Source of the DNA: Qipengyuania qiaonensis
GTDB taxonomy: Bacteria; Pseudomonadota; Alphaproteobacteria; Sphingomonadales; Sphingomonadaceae
DNA: 64,000 nt
Direction: 5' to 3'
Assembly (NCBI RefSeq): GCF_019711515.1
Contig: NZ_JAIGNO010000007.1
Coordinates: forward strand, 118,103-182,102
The translations under genes were made by a program, and so were the position numbers. Numbering within the stretch: position 1 is the first letter of the stretch; the number at the start of each line of letters is the position of its first letter. Positions 28,154-39,158 of the stretch are shown here, one piece after another. The notes below the pieces were generated by a model. The model saw nothing but the letters and a program-made list of their open reading frames with translations. It was not told where the DNA came from and did not search any database.

Positions 28154-29088
28154 CCGGCGCTCCGCATATCCCGGTGCTCCTGGAAGAGGTGATTGAAGCG
28201 CTCGATCCGCAACCGAACGACGTGCTGATCGATGCGACGTTCGGTGCTGGCGGTTACACGCGTGCGCTGCTCGAGCGCGGCGCAACCGTGCATGCCTTCG
28301 ACCGGGATCCCGATGCCGTGGCCTCGGGTCGCACATGGCGCGAGACGGAGGAAAATCCGCCGCGCCTAATCCTTCATCCGCATCGTTTCTCCGAAATGCT
28401 CGACGTCATGAAGTCGGTTGGCGTCGTGAGGGTAGACGGCGTGGTGATGGATATTGGCGTATCGTCCATGCAGCTCGATCAGGCCCATCGCGGATTTGCC
28501 TTCTCTTTGGACGGCCCGCTCGACATGCGCATGAGTCAGGAAGGGGCGAGCGCGGCGGACTTCCTCAATAATGCAGACGAAAAGGCGATCGCCGACGTGC
28601 TTTACACCTATGGCGAAGAACGCCAGTCGCGCCGCGTAGCGCGGGCGATCGTCGCCGCGCGCCCGCTGGAGACGACTGGCGATCTGGCGCGCGTCGTGCG
28701 CAAAGCTCTCGGTCACAAACCGCACGACAAGAAGGACCCGGCCACCCGCACCTTCCAGGCCATCAGAATTCATGTGAACGGCGAGCTCGACGAACTGTCC
28801 CAAGGCCTGAGGGCTGCCGAACGCCTGCTGTGTGAAGGAGGTCGCCTCGCGGTGGTCAGCTTCCACAGCCTCGAAGACCGGATCGTCAAGCGCTTCCTGC
28901 GCGAGGCATCCTCAACCCCGAGTGCCTCGCGTCATGTCCCTATGGTAACGCAGGACGATCCGGTTTTTTCGAAGGTCTCGAAGGCGATCAAGCCGGGCGA
29001 GGCGGAGATCGCACGCAATCCACGCGCTCGTTCCTCGGTGCTGCGTTCCGCCGTGCGCACCGCCACCGCTGCACGGGAGGCCGCGTGA
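28150..29088 (+). CDS. rsmH: 16S rRNA (cytosine-1402-N4)-methyltransferase
   Basis: Uses SAM to methylate N4 of C1402 in the ribosomal P site. 312 aa. N-terminal [13 protein letters not shown] is the family signature, followed by the SAM loop [24 protein letters not shown], and near the C-terminus [18 protein letters not shown] 28150 overlaps the mraZ stop (ATGA). Formerly mraW. Confidence 0.97.
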   Translation: MTGAPHIPVLLEEVIEALDPQPNDVLIDATFGAGGYTRALLERGATVHAFDRDPDAVASGRTWRETEENPPRLILHPHRFSEMLDVMKSVGVVRVDGVVMDIGVSSMQLDQAHRGFAFSLDGPLDMRMSQEGASAADFLNNADEKAIADVLYTYGEERQSRRVARAIVAARPLETTGDLARVVRKALGHKPHDKKDPATRTFQAIRIHVNGELDELSQGLRAAERLLCEGGRLAVVSFHSLEDRIVKRFLREASSTPSASRHVPMVTQDDPVFSKVSKAIKPGEAEIARNPRARSSVLRSAVRTATAAREAA

Positions 29089-29600
29089 TGGTTGGCGGGT
29101 CCCGCATCCGGCAGATCGGCTGGGCTCTCGTCCTCGGCGTATGCTTTGCGCTGCTCCTCGCGCTGACTTTCAAGGTCAACGCGGTAAAGAGCGACGTGCG
29201 ACTAGCCGAGCGCAAGATCATTGCCGCGAAGCAGGCCAAGCTGATGCTTGAAACCGAATTCGAGACACGCGCCAGTCAGCAGCAGCTTTCGGACTGGAAC
29301 GCGGTCGAATTCGGCTATTCCGCGCCGCGTGCGGACCAGTATCTTGAAAGCGAGCGTCAGCTTGCCGCGTTGGGCACTCCGCGGGGGATCGATGCGCCGG
29401 CGCCCGTTCGCGTGGCTCTCAACCGACCCGTGCCGCAAAAGGATGGTCTCTTCGCCGACTGGATCGATGAAGGAGACGATGATGCGGCGGCGACCGGCCC
29501 CAAACGACGCGAACTTGCTGCCGCAACGGCGAAAGGTCTGGCCGAACGTCTGGCGAGCCCGACCGTGAGCATGGTCGCGGTTGCGGAAGCGAGCCAGTGA
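29088..29600 (+). CDS. ftsL: cell division protein FtsL-like
   Basis: Small bitopic divisome protein; FtsL links FtsQ/FtsB to FtsWI activation. 170 aa with one membrane segment at about residues 10-28 (IGWALVLGVCFALLLALTF) and a coiled-coil-prone stretch after it (VKSDVRLAERKIIAAKQAK). The C-terminal half (Ala/Asp-rich) is longer than in E. coli FtsL and not conserved. The call rests mostly on position between rsmH and ftsI. The start is ATG 29088; a GTG three bases upstream gives the usual GTGA overlap. Confidence 0.8.
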   Translation: MVGGSRIRQIGWALVLGVCFALLLALTFKVNAVKSDVRLAERKIIAAKQAKLMLETEFETRASQQQLSDWNAVEFGYSAPRADQYLESERQLAALGTPRGIDAPAPVRVALNRPVPQKDGLFADWIDEGDDDAAATGPKRRELAAATAKGLAERLASPTVSMVAVAEASQ

Positions 29601-31366
29601 ACGCCCTTTCCGGCTTTGGCCCTGCCATCGCCGCGGGCAAAAGCGGGCATGGAGCGGTGAGCATGGCAGTGGCTTCGGGCCGGGTCCAGCTCGTCACCAT
29701 CCGCCAGCGCTCGCTGACGCTGGCGCGCTGGCGAGTGCTCTGGATCGCGCTCGGCTTTGCATTCATTGCCTTGCTGGCACTGGTGCGCATCGCCTATCTC
29801 GGCATGTCGGACAGTGGCCTGCGCGGAACCTCGCTGGAAGAGGCCCTGTTGCCGCCGCGCGGTGAAATCACAGACCGCAACGGCGTTCCCCTTGCGCGCG
29901 CATTTCCCGCCTATGCCCTGTGGTTCAATCCCGAGGCACTGGGTGCCGATGGCGCACCTCTGGTGCGGGATCCGGACGTCGTCGCCGCGAAACTCAAAGC
30001 TATCTTCCCCGATCTCGACGAAAAAGCGGTGGCGGCGCAGTTCGCTGCCGGCAAGCAGGGCTACATCCGTCGGCGCGTGCTACCAGAGGAAGCGAACCGG
30101 GTTCAGGAAATCGGCGAACTCGCGCTTGAAATGCCGATGGAGAACGACCGTCACTATCCGCAAGGATCGATGGCGGCACATGTTCTGGGCTACGTTGCGG
30201 CCGACGGCAACGGTCGCGTCGGGATGGAACAGGTCTTGAACGAACATCTGTCGGATCCTGCGACCCGTGGCAGGCCGATCGCACTGTCGATAGACTCGCG
30301 CGTCCAGGGCGCTCTCGAAGACGAATTGCGCCGCGGCATGAAGCTGGTTCAGGCGCAAGGCGGAGCAGGTATTGTGCTTGATGTGAATACCGGCGAAGTG
30401 CTGGCCCTCGCATCCTTGCCGGAGTTCGACCCCAACAAGATCGATGCGCGCGGCGAAAAGCTGATGTTCAACCGCGTGACCAATCAGGTCTACGAGCTTG
30501 GCTCGACCTTCAAGCCTCTCTCTGTCGCTGCTGCGATCGATGCCGGCGTCGTGCGCAACCTTGGTCGCCGCTGGGATGCTACACCGGTGAAGGTCGGACG
30601 TTTCAGCATTAAGGACAGCCACGATTTGGGGTCGACGCTCAACGTGGTCGAGACGTTGATCCACTCCTCGAACACGGTGACGGCTCGGGTTGCGGATGAA
30701 CTCGGCCCGGAACGGATGCGCCGTTATATGATCGACATGGGTATGAACGAGCGGCCCTACATCGAATTGCCGGCCAAAGGTTTTCCGATTTGGCCGGGCG
30801 AGAACTGGCCACGGCTGCGTTCCATGACCGTCGGATACGGGCACGGTATCGCCGTCACGCCGCTGCATCTTGCCAGCGCGTATGCGGCGATGGTCAATGG
30901 CGGCATCTGGCGCCCGGCGACGTTGAAGAAACTCGCGCCGGGCGAAGCGCCAAAGGGACGCCGCGTGTTCAAGGCGTCTACTTCCAGCCGCATGCGTCAA
31001 CTGCTGCGTGCGATCTCGATCTACGGTACTGGCCGTAATGCCAACGCACCAGGATACCGCGTCGGGGGAAAGACGGGCTCGGCGGAAAAGCCCGGCGGTA
31101 CGGCAGGCTATCGCAAGACCGCACTGGTATCGACATTCGCGGCAGCATTTCCCATGGACCGTCCACGCTATGTGGTAATCGCCATGCTGGATGAGCCGCG
31201 CGGAACCGTGGCCAGCTCGTATCAGCGCACGGCCGCCTGGAACGCAGCGCCCATCGTCGGTCGCCTCGTGCCGCGCATCGGCCCACTGATCGGTGTACGG
31301 CCCGACGATACGCGCGATGTCGACATTTCGGATATCAAGCCGCTGATTCCGGAGGCAAACAAGTGA
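29597..31366 (+). CDS. ftsI: septal peptidoglycan transpeptidase FtsI (PBP3)
   Basis: Class B penicillin-binding protein that crosslinks septal peptidoglycan, partner of FtsW. 589 aa: cytoplasmic tail, one membrane helix (about residues 45-68), dimerisation domain, and transpeptidase domain with SxxK at 303-306 (STFK), SxN at 357-359 (SSN) and KTG at 492-494. The GTG start overlaps ftsL (GTGA). The cytoplasmic tail of about 45 residues is longer than usual. Confidence 0.96.
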   Translation: MNALSGFGPAIAAGKSGHGAVSMAVASGRVQLVTIRQRSLTLARWRVLWIALGFAFIALLALVRIAYLGMSDSGLRGTSLEEALLPPRGEITDRNGVPLARAFPAYALWFNPEALGADGAPLVRDPDVVAAKLKAIFPDLDEKAVAAQFAAGKQGYIRRRVLPEEANRVQEIGELALEMPMENDRHYPQGSMAAHVLGYVAADGNGRVGMEQVLNEHLSDPATRGRPIALSIDSRVQGALEDELRRGMKLVQAQGGAGIVLDVNTGEVLALASLPEFDPNKIDARGEKLMFNRVTNQVYELGSTFKPLSVAAAIDAGVVRNLGRRWDATPVKVGRFSIKDSHDLGSTLNVVETLIHSSNTVTARVADELGPERMRRYMIDMGMNERPYIELPAKGFPIWPGENWPRLRSMTVGYGHGIAVTPLHLASAYAAMVNGGIWRPATLKKLAPGEAPKGRRVFKASTSSRMRQLLRAISIYGTGRNANAPGYRVGGKTGSAEKPGGTAGYRKTALVSTFAAAFPMDRPRYVVIAMLDEPRGTVASSYQRTAAWNAAPIVGRLVPRIGPLIGVRPDDTRDVDISDIKPLIPEANK

Positions 31367-32835
31367 AGCTGGCCAAGCTCTGTGGCGCCGTAGGGATTGC
31401 TTGCGATTCCGACGTCAATGTGACCGGCTTTGCCATCGACAACCGCAAGGTAGCCCCGGGCACGGTCTTCGGCGCATTCCAGGGCACCCAGGTCAATGGC
31501 GAGGACTTCATTTCCGCCGCCGTAGACAGCGGCGCGGTCGCCGTAGTCGCGCGACCCCAAGCCAGAGTCGAGGGTGCGCTCCATATCGCAGACGATGTCC
31601 CGCGCCGCGTGTTTGCCGCCCTAGCGGCGCAGTATTTTACGCCGGTGCCCGACCATATCGTCGCGGTGACCGGCACGAACGGCAAGACCTCCACGGTGGA
31701 GATGACACGCCAGATATGGCGCATGGCAGGCGAACGTGCGGCGAGCATCGGCACGCTGGGCGTCACGACCCCGGACGGAAGTGTTTCGACCGGTCTGACG
31801 ACGCCCGACATTGTGACCTTCCTCTCGAACCTGAGCGGTCTAGCGCGTGAAGGCGTTACGCATGTCGCTTACGAGGCATCGAGCCATGGTCTCTCGCAAT
31901 TCCGCAATGAGGGAGTGCCGGTCGAGGCCGCAGGGTTCACTAATTTCAGCCGCGACCACCTCGATTACCATGCGGATATGGAAGACTATTTCGCTGCCAA
32001 GATGCGGCTGTTCGATGAAGTGGTTTCGGACGGCGCTACTGCGGTGATCTGGATGGGATCTGGCGATAGCGGCTGGAATGCCCGTGTGATCGAACATGCC
32101 GAGCGACGCGGCCTGACCGTGATGACGGTCGGCGAGCAAGGCGCGGCCATCCGGCTGACCGGGCGCGAGCCGACCCAGCTTGGCCAGTCCTTGACTGTTG
32201 AGCATGCTGGAAAGAGCCGCACGATCAACCTGCCTTTGATCGGTGCTTATCAGGTGTCCAACGCACTTACTGCCGCCGGATTGGCGCTCGCGACCGGGAT
32301 CGATGCCGGACTGGTGTGGGATGCGGTTGCGCGACTGCAGCCCGTTCGCGGCCGCCTGGAACGCGCGGTCATCGCGCCGTCGGGCGCGCCGGTCTATGTC
32401 GATTATGCTCACACGCCCGATGCTCTAAAAGCTGCGATTCAAGCGCTTGATCCGCATGTTTCGGGGCGACTGATCACCGTGTTCGGCGCCGGCGGCGACC
32501 GCGATCACGGTAAGCGTGGGCCGATGGGCGAGGCTGCGGCGAAGGCGAGCGACCTGGTGATCGTCACCGACGACAATCCCCGTGGCGAGGATCCTGCGGA
32601 TATCCGCCGCCAGGTGCTTGAGGGAGCGCCACAGGCGCGCGAAATAGGCGACCGTCGCGAAGCCATCCTTGCAGCCATCGCCGAAGCGGGTGCGGACGAT
32701 ATCGTCCTCATCGCCGGCAAGGGACATGAAACGGGTCAGATCATCGGATCGGGAGAAAACATGCGGGTCCTGCCTTTCGACGATGTCGAGGTTGCGCGCG
32801 AATGCGCGGCACAGATTGCCGGAGGTGACGCGTGA
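31363..32835 (+). CDS. murE: UDP-MurNAc-tripeptide synthetase MurE
   Basis: Cytoplasmic ATP-dependent ligase that adds the third amino acid to UDP-MurNAc-L-Ala-D-Glu. 490 aa with the P-loop GTNGKTS (about residues 106-112), the SRDHLDYH segment and the DDNPR motif (about 406), which marks meso-diaminopimelate specificity. Four-base overlaps on both sides. Confidence 0.97.
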   Translation: MKLAKLCGAVGIACDSDVNVTGFAIDNRKVAPGTVFGAFQGTQVNGEDFISAAVDSGAVAVVARPQARVEGALHIADDVPRRVFAALAAQYFTPVPDHIVAVTGTNGKTSTVEMTRQIWRMAGERAASIGTLGVTTPDGSVSTGLTTPDIVTFLSNLSGLAREGVTHVAYEASSHGLSQFRNEGVPVEAAGFTNFSRDHLDYHADMEDYFAAKMRLFDEVVSDGATAVIWMGSGDSGWNARVIEHAERRGLTVMTVGEQGAAIRLTGREPTQLGQSLTVEHAGKSRTINLPLIGAYQVSNALTAAGLALATGIDAGLVWDAVARLQPVRGRLERAVIAPSGAPVYVDYAHTPDALKAAIQALDPHVSGRLITVFGAGGDRDHGKRGPMGEAAAKASDLVIVTDDNPRGEDPADIRRQVLEGAPQAREIGDRREAILAAIAEAGADDIVLIAGKGHETGQIIGSGENMRVLPFDDVEVARECAAQIAGGDA

Positions 32836-34298
32836 GCGCTGCGATCCTGCGCCATCCGGCCTATGTCGAATGGCCCACCGATCCACGCGACAGGTTGCCC
32901 CTGACCCTGTGGGATGCGAAAGCCATTGCTGCAGCCGTCGACGGTGTCGCCAGTCATGATTTCCAGGTCGCGGGCGTCGAAATGGATAGTCGCGATGTCG
33001 TCAATGGCGATCTTTTCGTGGCGCTCAAGGGAGAGGCGATGGACGGTCATCGCTTCCTCGACAAGGCGTTTGCCAACGGCGCGGCGGGCGCCATCGTCGA
33101 CCGACCGGTGGACTGGCCGCATATCCTGGTGGACGACACGACGGAGGCGCTGAGGGCGCTGGCCAGCGCGGCGCGCAATCGCGTCGACGCGATGATCATT
33201 GGCGTCACCGGATCGGTCGGCAAGACCGGCGTGAAGGAGGCCATCTTCGCCAGTCTCGAACGGGCCAGTCGCGGCGCGGCGCACCGGTCGACGCGCAGCT
33301 ACAACAATCATGTCGGTGTGCCGCTAAGCCTTGCGCGCATGCCCGCCCGCAGCCGGTTCGGCATCTTCGAAATGGGGATGAACCATGCCGGTGAGATCGA
33401 AGGGCTGACGGCGCAGGTCCGCCCGCATGTCGCGGTAATTACTACCATCGCACCGGCACATATTGAAAACCTCGGCAGCATGGAGGCCATCGCCGACGCC
33501 AAGGCCGAGATCTTCGTCGGGCTGGAGCCAGGCGGCATTGCCGTCATCCCGGCGGATACCGAGCATTACGAGCAGCTCAAGCTCGCTGCCCTTCGGGTCG
33601 GCGCGAAAGTCGTCAGCTTCGGCAGGGCACGCTTTGCCGACGTGCGCTTGCTCGACGCGATACCCAGCGCCAACGGCGGCAGCCTCGTGACCTGCGAATT
33701 CCCCGAAGGACGGCTGTGCTACACCGTCGCCGAACCCGGCGATCATTGGGTAGTGAACTCGCTTGCCGTCATGGCTGCGGTACGCGCGGCAGGCGGGGAT
33801 ATGGCTGCCGCCGGGCTCGCTCTGGCCGAGATGGGTGGTCTCAAAGGTCGCGGGGCACGTCATGGGATCGACGTGCCCGGCGGCAAGGCCTTGCTGATCG
33901 ACGAGAGCTACAACGCCAATCCGGCCAGTATGCGTGCCACTCTGGCGCAACTCGGCCAGACACCGTCCGGTCGGCGGATCGCCGTCCTTGGTGCGATGAA
34001 GGAACTGGGCGACTTCGGACCGCAATTTCACGCTGCGCTGTCGGAACCGGTTCTGGCTGCCGATGTCGACTATGCCCTGCTGGTTGGCGACGAGATGTCC
34101 GCCCTCGCGCACGAGCTGGGGAAACCGGAGAGTTCGGTCCTTGGCAAGCCCATTGCCTGGGCGCATTGCCGTACTGCCGACGAGGCGATCGAGTTGCTCG
34201 AAGATTTCGGTGTCGTCGCGGGCGATGCCGTGCTGGTCAAGGGCTCCAACTCGGTCGGCCTTAGCCGGCTCGTGGATCATTTCATCCGCGCCCGCTAG
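32832..34298 (+). CDS. murF: UDP-MurNAc-tripeptide--D-Ala-D-Ala ligase MurF
   Basis: Adds D-Ala-D-Ala to complete UDP-MurNAc-pentapeptide. 488 aa; P-loop GVTGSVGKTGVKE (about residues 124-136), FEMGMNHAGEI, and the C-terminal domain with DESYNANPASM. A short N-terminal extension of about 20 residues precedes the LTLWDAKAIA start of the family. The GTG at 32832 overlaps the murE stop (GTGA). An 18-base gap then separates it from mraY. Confidence 0.97.
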   Translation: MSAAILRHPAYVEWPTDPRDRLPLTLWDAKAIAAAVDGVASHDFQVAGVEMDSRDVVNGDLFVALKGEAMDGHRFLDKAFANGAAGAIVDRPVDWPHILVDDTTEALRALASAARNRVDAMIIGVTGSVGKTGVKEAIFASLERASRGAAHRSTRSYNNHVGVPLSLARMPARSRFGIFEMGMNHAGEIEGLTAQVRPHVAVITTIAPAHIENLGSMEAIADAKAEIFVGLEPGGIAVIPADTEHYEQLKLAALRVGAKVVSFGRARFADVRLLDAIPSANGGSLVTCEFPEGRLCYTVAEPGDHWVVNSLAVMAAVRAAGGDMAAAGLALAEMGGLKGRGARHGIDVPGGKALLIDESYNANPASMRATLAQLGQTPSGRRIAVLGAMKELGDFGPQFHAALSEPVLAADVDYALLVGDEMSALAHELGKPESSVLGKPIAWAHCRTADEAIELLEDFGVVAGDAVLVKGSNSVGLSRLVDHFIRAR

Positions 34299-34316
34299 GC
34301 GCGACGAGAGGCCGAA

Positions 34317-35387
34317 TTGCTTTATCTCCTCGCCGAATGGTTGAACTTCGAAGGCATCTTCAACCTCGTGCGCTATCAGACGTTCCGCGCCGGAGCGACG
34401 CTGATGACGGCACTCGTCATCGGCCTGCTTATCGGCCCGCGTTTCATCGACATGCTGCGCGTGCGGCAGGGCAAGGGCCAGCCGATCCGAGAGGATGGGC
34501 CGCAGACCCATCTTGCCAAGCGCGGCACGCCGACCATGGGCGGGTTGATGATCCTCATCAGCCTGGCTCTTGCCGTGCTCATATGGATGGATCTGCGCAA
34601 TCCGTTCATCTGGGCAGTGCTGGCGGTAACGCTCGGTTTCGGCCTGATCGGTTTCCTCGACGATTATGACAAGGTTTCCAAGGCGAGCCACAAGGGTGTT
34701 TCGGGCAAGGTCCGATTGCTGATGGAATTCATCGTCGCGGGGATCGCCAGCTGGATTATTGTCAGCCAGATCAACACGTTCCTCTATGTCCCGTTCTTCA
34801 ATTATCTCGGTTTCGAACTTGGGCCGTTCTATTATCTCTTTGCCGCGATAGTCATTGTCGGCGCGGGCAATGCCGTGAACCTGACCGACGGGCTCGATGG
34901 GCTGGCAACGATGCCGGTCATCATTGCCGCAGGTACTTTCGCGCTCATCGCCTATCTCGTGGGGCGTGTGGACTATTCTGAGTATCTCGGCATTCCGTAT
35001 GTTCAGGGTGCGGGCGAGCTGGCCATTTTCTGTGCCGCGATCATGGGCGCGGGACTGGCCTTTCTGTGGTTCAACGCGCCGCCTGCAGCCGTATTCATGG
35101 GTGACACCGGCAGTCTCGCCCTCGGGGGTGCGCTAGGTGTGATCGCAGTTGCGACACAGCATGAAATCGTGCTTGCCATTGTCGGCGGATTGTTCGTGTT
35201 CGAGGCATTGAGCGTGATCATCCAGGTCTTCTGGTTCAAGCGCACAGGGAGACGGGTTTTCCGTATGGCGCCGATCCACCACCATTTCGAACAGCTCGGC
35301 TGGTCGGAGAGCAAGGTCGTGATCCGGTTCTGGATCGTGGCGATCGTGCTCGCACTTATGGGGCTTGCAACGCTCAAACTCAGATGA
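34317..35387 (+). CDS. mraY: phospho-MurNAc-pentapeptide translocase MraY
   Basis: Integral membrane enzyme that transfers phospho-MurNAc-pentapeptide to undecaprenyl phosphate, making lipid I. 356 aa, ten predicted membrane segments, with the family motifs GFLDDYDK (first Asp pair), [10 protein letters not shown] (about residue 190) and the HHHFE motif (about 320). The start is a TTG at 34317, giving MLYLLAEWL, the usual N-terminus; GAGAGG lies seven bases upstream. No ATG serves as well. Confidence 0.96.
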   Translation: MLYLLAEWLNFEGIFNLVRYQTFRAGATLMTALVIGLLIGPRFIDMLRVRQGKGQPIREDGPQTHLAKRGTPTMGGLMILISLALAVLIWMDLRNPFIWAVLAVTLGFGLIGFLDDYDKVSKASHKGVSGKVRLLMEFIVAGIASWIIVSQINTFLYVPFFNYLGFELGPFYYLFAAIVIVGAGNAVNLTDGLDGLATMPVIIAAGTFALIAYLVGRVDYSEYLGIPYVQGAGELAIFCAAIMGAGLAFLWFNAPPAAVFMGDTGSLALGGALGVIAVATQHEIVLAIVGGLFVFEALSVIIQVFWFKRTGRRVFRMAPIHHHFEQLGWSESKVVIRFWIVAIVLALMGLATLKLR

Positions 35388-36679
35388 TCACGTCATCCGC
35401 CTGGAAGGACAAGAAATACGCCGTTCTCGGACTGGCGCGCTCCGGCCGGGCCACGGTCGAAGCGTTGCTGACGAGCGGGGCCGACGTGCTTGTATGGGAC
35501 GATCGCGCCGAGGCGCGTGAGCCCTTTGCCGGGCGCTGCGCGATCGGCGATCCGCTGGAGGCGGAATTGAGCGGTTACGCGGGCGTGGTGGTCAGCCCGG
35601 GAGTTCCGCTCAATACCCACCCAATCAAGCCGCACGCCGACAGCTTCGGCGTGCCGGTCATCGGCGATATCGAACTTTTCGCGCAGTCGAGAGCGGAACT
35701 GCCCCCGCACAAGGTTGTCGGCATCACCGGCACCAACGGCAAGAGCACCACCACCGCACTGGTCCACCATATCCTCAAGACCGCGGGTGTGCCGACGACG
35801 ATGGGCGGCAATATCGGCCTGCCGATCCTCGAACAGGAACCGCTACCCGAAGGCGGGGTCTATGTGCTGGAACTGTCGAGCTACCAGATCGACCTGACCT
35901 ATTCGCTCGACTGCGACGTGGCGGTGCTGCTGAATGTCACACCGGATCACTTAGATCGATATGAGAGCTTTGAGGATTATCAGCAGTCCAAGCTTCGCGT
36001 TTTTGGAATGCAGTCAGTTCAGCACTCTGCGGTCATCGCGGTAGATGACCCGAGTTTGCGTTCTTATATTTTTGATTTGATGGGTGGACCGGGCGCGCTG
36101 TCCGAACCTTCGACCAACGGATATGGCGGAGTACCGGATCAAGCGGATTTCCCCTCGCTAAAAGGCCCTCATAACACACAGAACATTTGGGCAGCCATGT
36201 GTGCGGCGCGTGATCTCAGCGTGGATTACGACAGGTTTCTATCAGCTCTCCGCACCTACCCCGGCCTTCCACACCGCATGGAGCGTGTCGCCGAAATCTC
36301 CGGGGTTGCTTATGTCAACGACAGCAAGGGCACCAACACCGCAGCCTCAGCGCCTGCGCTGGCGGCGTTCGACAACATCCACTGGGTCGTCGGCGGGCTG
36401 GCCAAGGAGCCGGGGCTGGGCGAGTGCGAGGCCGAGTTGGGGCATGTGAAAGCGGCCTATACCATCGGTAAGGCGGGCGAGGATTTCGCCCGGTTGCTGG
36501 AAAAAAAGGTGCCGATCAGACGCTCGGTTACGCTGAAACAGGCGGTGTTCGACGCTTCGAACGCCGCAGTGTCCGGCGATACCGTTCTCTTGTCGCCCGC
36601 TTGCGCCAGTTTCGACCAGTATCGCGACTTCGAAGCGCGGGGCGAACATTTCCGCGAGCTGGTTGAGGCGCTGAAATGA
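35384..36679 (+). CDS. murD: UDP-MurNAc-L-Ala--D-Glu ligase MurD
   Basis: Adds D-glutamate to UDP-MurNAc-L-Ala. 431 aa; P-loop [14 protein letters not shown] (about residues 112-125), LELSSYQID (about 162), [13 protein letters not shown] (about 184), [11 protein letters not shown] (about 310) and [12 protein letters not shown] (about 404). The reading frame is intact, but bases about 35941-36240 have only about 52% G+C and AT-ending codons such as TTA, TTT and TAT, unlike the rest of the gene. This suggests replacement of the segment by recombination. Confidence 0.96.
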   Translation: MITSSAWKDKKYAVLGLARSGRATVEALLTSGADVLVWDDRAEAREPFAGRCAIGDPLEAELSGYAGVVVSPGVPLNTHPIKPHADSFGVPVIGDIELFAQSRAELPPHKVVGITGTNGKSTTTALVHHILKTAGVPTTMGGNIGLPILEQEPLPEGGVYVLELSSYQIDLTYSLDCDVAVLLNVTPDHLDRYESFEDYQQSKLRVFGMQSVQHSAVIAVDDPSLRSYIFDLMGGPGALSEPSTNGYGGVPDQADFPSLKGPHNTQNIWAAMCAARDLSVDYDRFLSALRTYPGLPHRMERVAEISGVAYVNDSKGTNTAASAPALAAFDNIHWVVGGLAKEPGLGECEAELGHVKAAYTIGKAGEDFARLLEKKVPIRRSVTLKQAVFDASNAAVSGDTVLLSPACASFDQYRDFEARGEHFRELVEALK

Positions 36680-37941
36680 GCACCATGCAGCCATATGTTC
36701 CCGGCAAGCGGCAGCCTGCGCATATGCCCAAGGGCAAATTGTCGCGCTGGTCCGAACTCAAGATCTGGTGGCGCGAGATCGATCGCGTGCTGCTACTGCT
36801 CGTGCTGCTGCTGATGAGCTTCGGCACCATTGCCGTCGCCGCCGCCAGTCCGGCCAGTGCGGATCGGCTTTCGACTTCGAGCGAGACACTCGACCCGCTC
36901 TACTTTTTCTATCGCCACCTTGCTTGGCAGGTGTTGGCGCTCGGCACCTTGCTTGGCATTTCGATGCTGACGCGGGAGAATGGGCGCCGCTTGGGCCTGC
37001 TGCTGGCCGCTGGCATGACCGCCTTGCTGTTCGTTGTGCCGATAATCGGTGTGGAGATCAACGGAGCGCGGCGCTGGATCAGCCTCGGCATGCAGTTCCA
37101 GCCATCGGAATTTCTCAAGCCCGGATTTGCCATCGCCACGGCGTGGATTCTGTCGTGGCGCATGCGCGATCCGAACATGCCGGTGGCGGGTATCGCGACC
37201 GCCTATGTCGCTCTGATCGCGGCGCTGATGATGATGCAGCCCGATCTGGGCGGCACGATCCTGTTCGGCGGCGTCTGGTTCGTTTCCATGATCCTCGCCG
37301 GGATAGACGTAAAACGGTTGAGCTTGGTCATAGGCGGCCTCCTGGCTCTCCTGACGGCGACATACTTCCTTTATGACAATGCCCGTCACCGCATCGACAG
37401 CTTCATAGGCGGGGGTACGGCTTACGATCAGGTCGATCTCGGCGCTCGTACGCTTGCGGCGGGCGGCTGGACAGGCGCGGGCTATGGGCTTGGCATTCGA
37501 AAGATGAGCCTGCCCGAGGCGCATACCGACTATATCTTCAGCGTCATCGGCGAGGAATTCGGCCTGATCGCCTGTGCAGCAATCGTGCTGCTCTATCTGG
37601 CGATTGTTGCGCGCGTACTCATGCGTCTTATCGATGAGGAAGATCTTTTCGCATTGCTCGCCGGTGCCGGGCTGACGACTTTGCTTGGTGGACAGGCCTT
37701 CATCAACATTCTCGTCAACCTGCAACTGTTTCCGTCCAAAGGCATGACGCTGCCGCTCGTCAGCTATGGCGGCTCCTCGACCATTGCCATCTGTCTCAAT
37801 GTTGGCCTGCTCCTGGCGATCACGCGGCGTAATCCGTTCCTGAAAAGCCAGACCAGGGGTCTTGGAGATTTGCTCGGCATGGGGCAGACGGCCCCTATGA
37901 AAGACCAGACGGGTATCGCACGCCGGGAGATCTACCCATGA
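36676..37941 (+). CDS. ftsW: peptidoglycan glycosyltransferase FtsW
   Basis: SEDS-family polymerase that makes septal glycan strands from lipid II, with FtsI as partner. 421 aa with about ten membrane segments. Motifs: GARRWISLGMQFQPSEFLKP (SEDS signature), DLGGTILFGGVW, EAHTDYIFSVIGEEFG and LPLVSYGGSS. The catalytic Asp lies in the loop before DLGA (DQVDLGARTL region). Overlaps both neighbours by four bases. Confidence 0.96.
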   Translation: MSTMQPYVPGKRQPAHMPKGKLSRWSELKIWWREIDRVLLLLVLLLMSFGTIAVAAASPASADRLSTSSETLDPLYFFYRHLAWQVLALGTLLGISMLTRENGRRLGLLLAAGMTALLFVVPIIGVEINGARRWISLGMQFQPSEFLKPGFAIATAWILSWRMRDPNMPVAGIATAYVALIAALMMMQPDLGGTILFGGVWFVSMILAGIDVKRLSLVIGGLLALLTATYFLYDNARHRIDSFIGGGTAYDQVDLGARTLAAGGWTGAGYGLGIRKMSLPEAHTDYIFSVIGEEFGLIACAAIVLLYLAIVARVLMRLIDEEDLFALLAGAGLTTLLGGQAFINILVNLQLFPSKGMTLPLVSYGGSSTIAICLNVGLLLAITRRNPFLKSQTRGLGDLLGMGQTAPMKDQTGIARREIYP

Positions 37942-39158
37942 CCGGCGCCAGCCGCCACTACGTTCTCGCTGCTGGAGGGACGGGCGGTCATCTGCTGCCC
38001 GCCTTTGCATTGGCCACAGAACTGGAACGCCGCGGGCATCATGTCGCGCTGATCACCGACTCACGCGGGGCCGAGATTCCTGGCAAGCCCGATTTCATGC
38101 CGGCGCATGTCATTCCGGCAGGCCGCTTCGGCAAGAATCCGCTGAGCTGGTTCAAGGGAATCAAGGCGGTGCTGGAAGGCCGGCGTATGGCGCTGCGTCT
38201 GTTCGAAAGCTTCGAGCCGAGTGCGGTGGTCGGTTTCGGCGGCTATCCCTCGCTCCCCACGATCCTTGCGGCTACCAGCGCGGGCGTGCCGACCGTCGTG
38301 CATGAACAGAATGCCGTGCTGGGCCGGGTGAACCGTTTGTTTGCCAGGCGCGTCGACGCGATCGCCACGGCCTATCCCGAGGTCGAACGGCTCGATGCCA
38401 AGCATCGTGAGAAAGTTCATCTCGTCGGCAATCCGGTGCGCGCCGGTGTGCTCTCGCTGCGCGACGAGCCTTTCCCCCCTCTCGGTGAAGACGGACTGCT
38501 CAGGGTGCTGGTGACGGGCGGCAGTCAAGGCGCGAGGGTGCTGTCGGAAATCGTACCCGATGGCCTGTCCATGCTTCCTCCGGCACTGCGTCAGCGGCTG
38601 CAGGTCATCCAGCAATGCCGTGCCGAGGATCTCGAGACGGTGCGCGAGCGGTATCGGACGCATGGAATTCCCGCCGAACTCGCCACCTATTTCGAGGATA
38701 TGGCGGCCAGGCTGGCCGATGCGCATCTGTTCATCGGGCGTGCAGGCGCTTCGACGATAGCCGAATTGACCGCTGTCGGACGGCCGGCGATCCTGATTCC
38801 GCTGCCGATCGCAACAGATGATCACCAGGCTGCCAATGCCCGCGAACTCGCCAAGTCGGGCGGGGCACGAATGATCCGGCAGGAACGGTTCACCGCCAAG
38901 GAACTGGCCAAGCAGATCAAGGCGCTGGCGGACAATCCGCAGGGCCTGGCCAATGCCGCCCATGCTGCGTGGAATTGCGGCAGACCGAAGGCGGTGGAGG
39001 ATCTTGCCGATCTCGTCGAGAGCTTCGGTGGAGTCGACATGATGGACGTCATCCGCGTCGGCGGAAACAATGCGCGCCGCGCGTCGCAAGGTGCCCCGGT
39101 CGGTCAGGCACTGCGTCGGCCGCAGCGCCAGCGGGCGGCGCGGGAGACGGCGAAATGA
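37938..39158 (+). CDS. murG: lipid II-forming GlcNAc transferase MurG
   Basis: Membrane-associated GT28 enzyme adding GlcNAc to lipid I. 406 aa with the N-terminal [16 protein letters not shown] loop, [22 protein letters not shown], the C-terminal ...[17 protein letters not shown] motif and [10 protein letters not shown]. The last 25 residues are an Arg/Gln-rich tail ([13 protein letters not shown]) not typical of E. coli MurG, possibly for membrane contact. Confidence 0.96.
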   Translation: MTGASRHYVLAAGGTGGHLLPAFALATELERRGHHVALITDSRGAEIPGKPDFMPAHVIPAGRFGKNPLSWFKGIKAVLEGRRMALRLFESFEPSAVVGFGGYPSLPTILAATSAGVPTVVHEQNAVLGRVNRLFARRVDAIATAYPEVERLDAKHREKVHLVGNPVRAGVLSLRDEPFPPLGEDGLLRVLVTGGSQGARVLSEIVPDGLSMLPPALRQRLQVIQQCRAEDLETVRERYRTHGIPAELATYFEDMAARLADAHLFIGRAGASTIAELTAVGRPAILIPLPIATDDHQAANARELAKSGGARMIRQERFTAKELAKQIKALADNPQGLANAAHAAWNCGRPKAVEDLADLVESFGGVDMMDVIRVGGNNARRASQGAPVGQALRRPQRQRAARETAK

